Assembly: GCA_020052975.1 (NCBI GenBank)
Contig: JAGVOC010000329.1
Span: 1-5,770, forward strand
DNA length: 5,770 nucleotides
Source of the DNA: Desulfobacterales bacterium
Lineage (GTDB): Bacteria > Desulfobacterota > Desulfobacteria > Desulfobacterales > RPRI01
Reading direction: 5' to 3'
Numbering within the stretch: the first letter of the stretch is position 1; each line of letters starts with the position of its first letter. Position numbers and translations under genes: made by a program. A model generated the notes under the pieces. That model did not search any database, was not told where the DNA came from, and saw only the letters and a program-made list of their open reading frames with translations. Positions 1 to 5,662 of this stretch are shown here, piece by piece.

Positions 1-98
1 GTGTTGCACTTCATCTTTCGTCATTGCAGCGTACGAAAAGTACGCTTCATTCCTCAAGATTCGTGCGCCTTGCATAATGAGCTTTTTACTTTGCCGTC
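1..98. repeat. MITE-like palindromic repeat, copy 1 (left end cut by window)
   Basis: Positions 1-80 match 5690-5770 almost perfectly; the only clear difference is a short central loop. The right end, 82-98 (ctttttactttgccgtc), is the exact reverse complement of 5663-5679, the left end of copy 2, so the complete element has 17-bp terminal inverted repeats. The centre holds a hairpin: agcgtac at 28-34, loop gaaaa, gtacgct at 40-46. The arms between centre and termini are also imperfectly complementary (tcatt/aatga and gcac/gtgc blocks), so a transcript could fold into one long hairpin. No protein is encoded. It fits a non-autonomous MITE or a large REP/BIME-type repeat. It lies directly downstream of the last gene of the operon. 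The missing left end, about 27 bp, would lie before base 1. Confidence 0.85.
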
Positions 99-119
99 TA
101 AAATGTGAATTTTTACAAT

Positions 120-127
120 ACCTCCTT
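120..127 (-). promoter_or_regulatory. Perfect Shine-Dalgarno with no following start codon
   Basis: On the minus strand, two bases after the TAG stop of the large subunit gene, the sequence reads AAGGAGGT, a full match to the anti-Shine-Dalgarno tail of 16S rRNA. No usable start follows: the only nearby candidate, TTG at 118-116, is immediately followed by TAA (115-113). The MITE-like repeat begins 21 nt further on, at 98. The site may once have served a next gene of this operon that the repeat has separated from it. The sequence match is certain; the lost-gene history is inference. Confidence 0.6.
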
Positions 128-129
128 AT

Positions 130-1383
130 CTATCTAATACATTTATCTTTCCGTTCAGACAGCATCTCCATGAAAGCATCTATACGAGTCTGAAACTGCG
201 CCATGGAAAACTTTCCTCCATCCATATGATCACCATCAAACATGACGCTCGGTACAGAGAGCTCCTCTGACAGGACCCTTTGTATATCCATCTGTCCCAT
301 GGAGATGGGCTTGCAGCTCCTGTTCGAATGGATGATCGCGCCATCAATCTTGTAATCTTTCACCGCCTTTTTTATGAGCTCAATCCGTTTATTGAGCGAA
401 ACACAGGATACGAGAGGATACGAGACAAGTGATTTATATGCTATGCTCTCAAGGGGCTTATTCGTATCCATCCTCATAGTCCACGCCGATGTATAGGTTT
501 CCGCCACTACCACGGCATCCCATTTCTCAAAGTAGTTGAATAGTTTCATATTATACCAGAGGGGGATATTGTCCCAGAAGAGCCGTATCCTCTCATTGGG
601 TATCACTCCTTCACCTCTTTCAACCTTCCCCCTCACCTCTTCAAGCACATCCCGCAGAAAATCCACAGCGATCTTTGTGCCGTGTCTTGTCACCATGACA
701 AACATGATACCGATCTCCGCTGCCGAAAACGGAGATGGAATTGCCCGGCGTGCGTCCATGATTTCGTCCCAGATTCTGCATGCCTCATCCGTGTATGCAA
801 CTGCCTGCCGCAACCTGTCTATATCAAACCTTTTCCCGGTAAGATCTTCAAGGAATTTTATAAGCCGCTTTATCTGCGTTACTCCGTACTGGATATGGTG
901 CTTCCCTATATCCTCCATTGCTACCTGCGGCAAATCCGCCCTGAAGACAGGTACATGGAAGTGATCGCACAGCACCTGAAATGTCTTCATGGTGGGAATA
1001 CAGCCTGCGCCGAAAGAGATCAGGAAATCGGGCTTTGGCAGACCGTTGAGAGGCTGATTTTCCTCCGCAATCCCATCAAGGGCATATCCGATGTTGTTCC
1101 TGAAATAGCCGCAAAGATCGCTTGAATAACCCCTCCGTTCTGCATATGTAAAATTATTCGTATTTGTGCCGATTGCAGCGCATATTGGCGCCCAGTTTTC
1201 AGGAAATATCGGATGAATATCCATGGCATAGAAAAGCTCGATCAGGCCGTTCATGGGCGGAATCCATCCTACCGGACGACCTTCGGCCTTAGCTCTGTGT
1301 GCATCCGCATAAAAATCCGTAATAATCTGCCGTAAAGCCGTATTTGCCTTAAGCCGCTTGGTGGTCTTTTTCTCCTCCATCAT
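130..1383 (-). CDS. 2-hydroxyacyl-CoA dehydratase / benzoyl-CoA reductase family, large (BcrB/BadE/FldB-like) subunit
   Basis: This is a 417-residue HGD-D family protein, close to the usual size of the larger subunit. Family members pair with a smaller subunit, each carrying a cubane iron-sulfur cluster in the cytoplasm, and use one activated electron either to dehydrate (R)-2-hydroxyacyl-CoA or to reduce benzoyl-CoA. Visible signatures are SDLCGYF (C91), FGAGCIP (C128) and HSNRSCKPISMGQ (C357). These three cysteines have the spacing expected of cluster ligands. The C-terminal block with FDGDHMD (382-388) and QTRIDAFMEML (398-408) is typical. The start at 1383 overlaps the stop of the small subunit by 4 bp (ATGA). 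A second ATG follows at 1380, and the purine-rich GGAGAGGAG at 1392-1384 could serve either. The substrate cannot be read from sequence: dehydratase and aryl-CoA reductase remain alternatives. No ATPase activator is in the window. Confidence 0.9.
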   Translation of the reverse strand: MMEEKKTTKRLKANTALRQIITDFYADAHRAKAEGRPVGWIPPMNGLIELFYAMDIHPIFPENWAPICAAIGTNTNNFTYAERRGYSSDLCGYFRNNIGYALDGIAEENQPLNGLPKPDFLISFGAGCIPTMKTFQVLCDHFHVPVFRADLPQVAMEDIGKHHIQYGVTQIKRLIKFLEDLTGKRFDIDRLRQAVAYTDEACRIWDEIMDARRAIPSPFSAAEIGIMFVMVTRHGTKIAVDFLRDVLEEVRGKVERGEGVIPNERIRLFWDNIPLWYNMKLFNYFEKWDAVVVAETYTSAWTMRMDTNKPLESIAYKSLVSYPLVSCVSLNKRIELIKKAVKDYKIDGAIIHSNRSCKPISMGQMDIQRVLSEELSVPSVMFDGDHMDGGKFSMAQFQTRIDAFMEMLSERKDKCIR

Positions 1384-2486
1384 CTCCTCTCCAGCATTTC
1401 GAAGAAGCTTTCAATCCGGGTTTGAACCTGACCTGTCAACTCCTCCCCTTCCATTTCCAGTTGCATGTGCGGTATACCCGCTTCATCAAGGACTTTCTTC
1501 AAAAATGGGTGATCAGAGAGATGGGGATCGCAGAACTTCTGATGTATGAAAATCACGGCATCTATATCAAAAACTGATAGTATCTCAAGAAAATGCGCTT
1601 TTCGGGAAGGGAAATCGGCCCTGGCAGCACATGGGGGTCTTGCAAGATAATATTCGGCCAGCGATTGAAGCGGTTCTCCTTCGGTAATTGTATTCCGGAG
1701 CAAACGTAGTCCAAGGCAGGTATCGTCCGCCACAATATCCCCGCCCGTCTCTTCTATGAATGCCATTAAGGAGGTATCAGTGATAACACTTCCCGTAAGC
1801 ATAATCTTATTCCTTTTCAAGCTTTCAGGCGCCATCTCCTTTACCGTTTTAATATAGTCCCGGAGATGGGGGATAAGCATCCCGACTGGAAGCACCTGCA
1901 GGGAGAGGTTCATTGAGTAGATATCAACATAGCTTATGGGTAGGCCGCCCGCCTTAAGATTATAAATATCTTTCAGATACGATCTTGCTTCATTGTACAA
2001 AGCTATCGATCTTTTCAGGCTCTCCGGAGAAAACTTTTTTTTGGTAAAATCTTCGAGTTTCTCAATAAAAATTCTGAATTCAACAATCGTAAATGCCAGT
2101 GACTCATCGATGGCAATATATGGAAGGCTTATGAGGTGAGAAAATCGGGGCCGCAGATTCCTGACCCAGATATTGAACAGACCGCAGGTCGCATCGCAGG
2201 TATAGCAATGAACAATCCCGTCTAAAAAGCTGTAGTGACCCTCAAGACCGAGAGCCATAAGATGGCGCACCGGAGGACAAATGAAAGGCTGAAGCAGGGC
2301 ATCTGCCTTGTGGAGATTCTCAGACTGTCCCCAGATTCTGACAGGGATAATACCAAATGAATGAAGGATCTCTACCGGCACATAGGAGCACAACGTCCCT
2401 ATAACGGGGCAATCATCCTTCTTTTTTTGCTCTTTAGCGATATCAAGACTGCGCTCACACAGCTCTCTGAAATTCATATCCACCAA
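1380..2486 (-). CDS. 2-hydroxyacyl-CoA dehydratase / benzoyl-CoA reductase family, small (BcrC/BadD/HgdB-like) subunit
   Basis: This 368-residue protein has the length of HgdB/FldC/BcrC-type subunits and is the presumed partner of the next gene. The N-terminal motif GTLCSYVPVEILHSFGIIPVR (30-50) is characteristic of the family. Likely cluster ligands are C70 (LQPFICPP), C97 (CYTCDATC) and C319 (HQKFCDPH), with C33 a further candidate. The C-terminal GEELTGQVQTRIESFFEML (347-365) matches the family ending. C94, C97 and C101 form a dense CxxCxxxC cluster. Small-then-large order is the order of the catalytic subunit genes in bcrCBAD and badDEFG clusters, but bcrA/bcrD-like genes do not follow here. 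The chosen start is TTG at 2486, seven bases after AGGGGG. GTG at 2483 or ATG at 2477 are alternatives; ATG 2477 is the more conservative start but lacks a well-placed Shine-Dalgarno. Substrate unknown. Confidence 0.9.
   Translation of the reverse strand: MVDMNFRELCERSLDIAKEQKKKDDCPVIGTLCSYVPVEILHSFGIIPVRIWGQSENLHKADALLQPFICPPVRHLMALGLEGHYSFLDGIVHCYTCDATCGLFNIWVRNLRPRFSHLISLPYIAIDESLAFTIVEFRIFIEKLEDFTKKKFSPESLKRSIALYNEARSYLKDIYNLKAGGLPISYVDIYSMNLSLQVLPVGMLIPHLRDYIKTVKEMAPESLKRNKIMLTGSVITDTSLMAFIEETGGDIVADDTCLGLRLLRNTITEGEPLQSLAEYYLARPPCAARADFPSRKAHFLEILSVFDIDAVIFIHQKFCDPHLSDHPFLKKVLDEAGIPHMQLEMEGEELTGQVQTRIESFFEMLERR
1384..1392 (-). promoter_or_regulatory. Ribosome binding site region of the large subunit gene
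   Basis: The minus strand reads GGAGAGGAG directly before ATG 1383. GGAG at 1392-1389 is spaced 5 nt from ATG 1383 and 8 nt from ATG 1380. AGGAG at 1388-1384 abuts ATG 1383 and lies 3 nt from ATG 1380. Either of the two adjacent ATGs may be used; the proteins differ by one Met. Confidence 0.6.
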
Positions 2487-2493
2487 AGCGTTA

Positions 2494-2499
2494 CCCCCT
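2494..2499 (-). promoter_or_regulatory. Likely ribosome binding site of the small subunit gene
   Basis: The minus strand reads AGGGGG here, one mismatch from AGGAGG. It lies 7 nt before TTG (2486), 10 nt before GTG (2483) and 16 nt before ATG (2477), so it favours TTG or GTG over the in-frame ATG. Confidence 0.5.
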
Positions 2500-2544
2500 G
2501 TCTGAGATTCTGTCTAAAACCGGTGATAATTTTTTCGAAACTAC

Positions 2545-2579
2545 TCAGGAGTCAGAATTCAGGAGTCAGAATCCAGAAT
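2545..2579. repeat. 14-bp tandem repeat, 2.5 copies
   Basis: Two perfect copies of tcaggagtcagaat (2545-2558 and 2559-2572) are followed by a partial copy ccagaat (2573-2579), which matches the last seven bases of a unit with one substitution. They form the left arm of the larger inverted repeat. Confidence 0.85.
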
Positions 2580-2695
2580 AGAAGCAATGTAGTCTCCCGC
2601 AAATTACTAACTTCTTCAAGTTGAGCATTGGCAAAGTATCACTATAACCAAAGCAGGTTTCCTTTTTATTCTGGCTTCTGAATTCTGGCTCCTGA
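2545..2695. repeat. Inverted repeat with 28-bp arms built from 14-bp units
   Basis: The left arm 2545-2572 pairs with the right arm 2668-2695 at 25 of 28 positions, with a 95-nt loop between. Each arm is two 14-bp units. The left arm has TCAGGAGTCAGAAT twice in perfect tandem, plus a partial ccagaat at 2573-2579. The right arm, read as its reverse complement, has TCAGGAGCCAGAAT and TCAGAAGCCAGAAT. All three arm mismatches (2552/2688, 2563/2677, 2566/2674) would be G-U wobbles in a plus-strand RNA but A-C or C-A mismatches in the minus-strand mRNA. It is non-coding and looks like a degenerate dispersed intergenic repeat rather than a terminator. Confidence 0.85.
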
Positions 2696-2749
2696 ATAAT
2701 TACATTTTTTCTTATATATTGCCCTGATTCGCAAATTCAACGTGCCTGG

Positions 2750-3757
2750 TTATTCAAATCTATAGATGATCGCTCCCCAGGTAACTCCTGAACCAAGCCC
2801 GATAAAAAGAACCGTGCTCCCCTTTCCTATCCTCTTCATCTCGATTGCCTCATCAAGAGCAATGGGTATGCTTCCTGCCGTTGTATTTCCATACCGCTGA
2901 ATGTTATGAAATATTTTTTCATCAGGAAGATTCATCGCGCTCTGGTATGCCTGGTTTATTCTCAGATTCGCCTGATGTGGAATGACAAGATCAATATCAT
3001 TTATAGAAAGTCCGGCCTTTTTCAGAACCTCTTTTGTTACTTCGGGAAGCCTTCTTACGGCGAGCTTGAATATCGTTTTGCCGTCCATAACCGGATAATG
3101 ACGGCCTTCCTGTATCATTTCAACAGTCAACCTTGGGGTAACCCTTGATGAAGGCGCTTCAGTCATAAGGCTCATTGCAAGCTCACCCTGGGCATGAAGT
3201 GATACCGCAAGAACGCCCACGTTCTCTCCAGTCTCCACGCCTTCAAGACACAGGGCGCCGGCTCCATCTCCGAATATTACAGTCACGTCCCTGCCTTTGG
3301 TTGAAATATCGAGCCCGCCGCTGTGTATCTCTGCTCCAACAAAAAGAACGCGGTTGGCAAGCCCGCTTCTTATATATGCGTCAGCAGTTGCTATGCCATA
3401 ATGAAAGCCCGTGCACTGCTGCCTGATATCAAGGGCGGGTGTGGTCGTAAGGCCAAGCTTATGCTGCAAAAGGCATCCTGAACCGGGGAAAAAGATATCA
3501 GGGCTCAAAGTTGCAAAAATTATAAGATCAATATCCTCGGGTTTCCATCCGGCCCGCTTCATGGCAATTCTGGACGCTTCAAGTCCTAAATCCGATACGC
3601 CAATATTTTCATCTTTGTTTACCCAGTAACGCTGCTCAATGCCTGTTCTCTGTCGAATCCACTCATCGGTAGTGTCCATCCATTTGGCTAAATCGTCATT
3701 TGTGACAAGGCGGGTAGGAAGATAACGGCCGGTTCCTTTTATGACAGTCCTTTTCAT
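2750..3757 (-). CDS. fabH: Beta-ketoacyl-ACP synthase III (FabH family)
   Basis: This 335-residue thiolase-fold enzyme is of the type that condenses an acyl-CoA primer with malonyl-ACP to start fatty-acid synthesis in the cytoplasm. The full Cys-His-Asn triad is present: C115 in DIRQQCTGF, H261 in PHQANLRI and N291 in RYGNTTAGS. CoA-contacting positions known from E. coli FabH also align: W33 and R37 in DEWIRQRTGI, N264 and R266. The glycine-rich GDGAGALCLE (163-172) and the C-terminal GLGSGVTWGA (320-329) are typical. It is about 18 residues longer than E. coli FabH, with roughly 14 of these between C115 and H261 (about 195-228), near the substrate-tunnel region. The ATG at 3757 overlaps the recD stop by 4 bp. 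GGAGGG at 3773-3768, inside the recD coding end, lies 10 nt upstream. The neighbours are not fatty-acid genes, so a specialised KASIII-like condensing enzyme is a live alternative. Confidence 0.93.
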   Translation of the reverse strand: MKRTVIKGTGRYLPTRLVTNDDLAKWMDTTDEWIRQRTGIEQRYWVNKDENIGVSDLGLEASRIAMKRAGWKPEDIDLIIFATLSPDIFFPGSGCLLQHKLGLTTTPALDIRQQCTGFHYGIATADAYIRSGLANRVLFVGAEIHSGGLDISTKGRDVTVIFGDGAGALCLEGVETGENVGVLAVSLHAQGELAMSLMTEAPSSRVTPRLTVEMIQEGRHYPVMDGKTIFKLAVRRLPEVTKEVLKKAGLSINDIDLVIPHQANLRINQAYQSAMNLPDEKIFHNIQRYGNTTAGSIPIALDEAIEMKRIGKGSTVLFIGLGSGVTWGAIIYRFE

Positions 3758-5604
3758 AGATATTCATCCCTCCATAGAGCATCCCGCAAACCGGATGCTC
3801 TTTCTGTTTTTCTTGAAATTGCCGCTCTCAGCACACCTTCTGTTCCCAGCAAGGTAATCTTTCCTGTCGTTCTTGTAAGACCGGTATAAATCAGCTCTCT
3901 TGACAGAACAGGATAGTCTTTTTCCGGCAAAACGAGAACAACTTCTTCAAACTCAGACCCCTGACTCTTATGGACTGTCATGGCATAGGCAGTATCATGT
4001 TCAGGAAGAATGGCAGGCTTAAACTTTCTTGCCTTCCCTGAAGCTCCATGAAAAAATGCATATACATTATCATCAGAATCCTGCTCCGCCATTATTATGC
4101 CTATGTCACCGTTAAAAAGCCCCAGGCTGTAGTTATTCCCCTTTATCAGGACCGGTCGTCCCCTGTACCATTGAGACGAAGGATTTATAAGCCTTTTTCG
4201 GGCCAATACTGATTCGGCAAGACCATTAACTGCATCAACACCGAATTGCCCCTTATTTACGGCACAAAGTATTTTAAACCGGCTGAATGAGTTAAGGGCT
4301 TCTATTGGATCATCTATAGCGTGGTAAGCTGTATAACCTTCAACTATCTTTTTTTCAAGAGAGCAATGCAATTCTTTTGAAGTTTTTATATCTTCCCAGT
4401 GAAACCTTTCATCTGTTGTTTCTCTCATAATGCTCAAGGCAGTATCCGCGTCACCATTATTGACGGCACTGCTCAACCTTCCGATACCGCTTGTTTCTGA
4501 AAAACGGTAGTTCCTTTGCAAAACAACGAGACAATCACTTAATACCTGTTTACCGGATACTTCGGCCCCCTCCTCCGGTTCACTTCCGTCCACCGGTTTT
4601 TTATGTAATTTCACTGAATATCCCGGGATGTTTCCCCTGTTGCATATATCTCCCAGAACCGATCCCGCCTCAACGGAGGCAAGCTGGTCTTTGTCTCCCA
4701 CAAGAATGAGTCTTGCCTTATCCGGCACAGCTTCCACAAGTTTTGCAAGCAATGCAAGGTCAACCATGGATGCTTCGTCAACTACAACGACATCGGCCGG
4801 AAGCTTATTGCCGGCATTATAATAAAAGCTTGGGCTGCCCGGGATTACCCTGAGCATTCTGTGAATAGTATATGCTTCTGCCGGCAACATGTTTTTTACG
4901 CCTTCGCTGCAATCGATATTTTCTTTCGCGTTCCGGATAGTTTCACTCAGCTTTGCGGCAGCTTTTCCTGTGGGAGCCGATAAAAATATCTTAAGTTTTT
5001 TTCCATGCTCAACTTCAATTAGGAGGGTTAAAATTTTAGCAATTGTTGTTGTCTTGCCGGTCCCGGGTCCTCCGGAAATAACGCAGAATTTTTTGAATGC
5101 GGATGTAAGAGCAATAATTTTTTGGAGATTTAATTTTTCTTCCGGATTATCAGGGAAAAGCCTTGTCAGAGAATTTTTTATAAGCTCAATGTCTATATCT
5201 TCAATATTGTCTCCCGCACGCTTTATAATAGCATCTGAAAGAATTTTTTCGTAATTCCAGAACCTGTAAAGATAAAGCCTGTTTTTGTCATCAAGAATCA
5301 AAGGCCTGTAATCGCCGGGTCTGCCGACAACATCTGAAGCGCCCAGTATTTTCAGCCAATTCTTCAGGGATGGACATGCAACCGGTTTTTTGCCTTCCTC
5401 TTCTTCAAGAATCACTTTTTCAGCAAATGATTCGAGATCAAGGCATACATCGCCGTTACCTGCCGCATTGCTCACAAGTGCAGCAGCAAGGAAAAGGTCC
5501 GTATCTTCGTTATTGGCAAGTTTGTTTATAAAGCTTCCGAAATGAATATCTATATATGTTAATATATTTTTATTATATAAGTATGTTGTATATGAATTCA
5601 TCAT
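3754..5604 (-). CDS. recD: Exodeoxyribonuclease V alpha subunit (RecD helicase)
   Basis: From the ATG at 5604 the protein has 616 residues, close to E. coli RecD (608). RecD is the 5'-3' motor of the RecBCD complex that processes double-strand ends for recombination. Superfamily 1 helicase motifs are complete and in order: Walker A GGPGTGKTTT (178-187), Walker B VVVVDEASMVD (D276, E277), motif III VGDKDQLASVEAG (302-314), motif IV LQRNYRF (362-368), motif V YAMTVHKSQGSEFEE (540-554) and motif VI ELIYTGLTRT (570-579). The N-terminal LAAALVSNAAGNGDVCLDLE resembles the RecD N-terminal domain. The longer HhH-type N-terminus of RecD2 is absent. Starts at 5604 and 5601 (adjacent ATGs) are equivalent. 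A TTG at 5670 in the same frame is rejected because it lies inside the flanking repeat. No good Shine-Dalgarno precedes 5604. recB and recC are not in the window and may lie beyond 5770. The stop overlaps the fabH start. Confidence 0.94.
   Translation of the reverse strand: MMNSYTTYLYNKNILTYIDIHFGSFINKLANNEDTDLFLAAALVSNAAGNGDVCLDLESFAEKVILEEEEGKKPVACPSLKNWLKILGASDVVGRPGDYRPLILDDKNRLYLYRFWNYEKILSDAIIKRAGDNIEDIDIELIKNSLTRLFPDNPEEKLNLQKIIALTSAFKKFCVISGGPGTGKTTTIAKILTLLIEVEHGKKLKIFLSAPTGKAAAKLSETIRNAKENIDCSEGVKNMLPAEAYTIHRMLRVIPGSPSFYYNAGNKLPADVVVVDEASMVDLALLAKLVEAVPDKARLILVGDKDQLASVEAGSVLGDICNRGNIPGYSVKLHKKPVDGSEPEEGAEVSGKQVLSDCLVVLQRNYRFSETSGIGRLSSAVNNGDADTALSIMRETTDERFHWEDIKTSKELHCSLEKKIVEGYTAYHAIDDPIEALNSFSRFKILCAVNKGQFGVDAVNGLAESVLARKRLINPSSQWYRGRPVLIKGNNYSLGLFNGDIGIIMAEQDSDDNVYAFFHGASGKARKFKPAILPEHDTAYAMTVHKSQGSEFEEVVLVLPEKDYPVLSRELIYTGLTRTTGKITLLGTEGVLRAAISRKTERASGLRDALWRDEYL
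3768..3773 (-). promoter_or_regulatory. Ribosome binding site of fabH inside the recD 3' end
   Basis: GGAGGG on the minus strand lies within the final codons of recD (encoding WRDEYL) and 10 nt before the fabH ATG. With the ATGA overlap it supports translational coupling of fabH to recD. Confidence 0.7.
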
Positions 5605-5623
5605 GTATAACTTATAAAAATGG

Positions 5624-5651
5624 TTTCTGGTTTGTTGTTTCTGGTTTCTTT
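5624..5651. repeat. Short 14-bp-period repeat upstream of recD
   Basis: tttctggtttgttg (5624-5637) is followed by tttctggtttcttt (5638-5651), identical over the first ten bases. It fills the space between the recD start and the flanking repeat. It shares the 14-bp period, though not the exact sequence, of the repeat at 2545-2579. It occupies the position where recD promoter or ribosome-binding signals would be expected. Confidence 0.65.
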
Positions 5652-5662
5652 CTTTTAAGCTT

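Larger units (their letters stand above)
2487..2749. other. 263-bp intergenic gap between fabH and the dehydratase pair
   Basis: No gene was found on either strand. The gap contains the 14-bp-unit inverted repeat (2545-2695), a small stem aactt-cttc-aagtt (2609-2622) inside its loop, and a T-rich stretch on the plus strand (2704-2710). On the minus strand TATAGT occurs (complement of 2640-2645, just inside the right arm) but with no matching -35 box at the usual distance, so no promoter is called. The gap is the only place in the window where an internal promoter for the small and large subunit genes could lie. Confidence 0.6.

Noticed and set aside
1..75. A 25-codon open frame (minus strand, ATG at 75) inside repeat copy 1, reaching the window edge
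   Set aside because: The 1-nt longer loop in copy 2 shifts the frame to a stop (TGA), so coding is not conserved between copies; the palindrome explains the sequence better.
536..1125. Plus-strand open frames of about 140 codons opposite the large subunit gene
   Set aside because: They lie wholly antisense to a gene with clear family motifs, show no recognisable domain, and overlap each other in different frames.
2545..2579. CRISPR array
   Set aside because: The units are contiguous 14-mers with no spacers and no cas genes.
2545..2712. Inverted repeat followed by a T-run on the plus strand as a Rho-independent terminator
   Set aside because: The loop is 95 nt, the stem is not GC-rich, and no plus-strand gene ends there; on the minus strand no T-run follows the stem.
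2906..3629. Several plus-strand open frames of 70-85 codons opposite fabH
   Set aside because: They are antisense to a complete catalytic-triad enzyme, with unlikely compositions and no recognisable motifs.
4491..5254. Plus-strand open frames opposite recD, including one of 121 codons
   Set aside because: The opposite strand encodes the RecD helicase motifs; these frames are complementary-strand shadows.
3754..5604. RecD2-type stand-alone helicase
   Set aside because: The length (616 aa) and the N-terminal sequence match RecBCD-type RecD; the longer N-terminal region with helix-hairpin-helix motifs typical of RecD2 is missing.
5605..5662. recD promoter, using TTATAC or TATAAG as -10 box
   Set aside because: These boxes lie within about 13 nt of the ATG and have no recognisable -35 at 16-18 bp; AT-rich repeat sequence makes chance matches likely.
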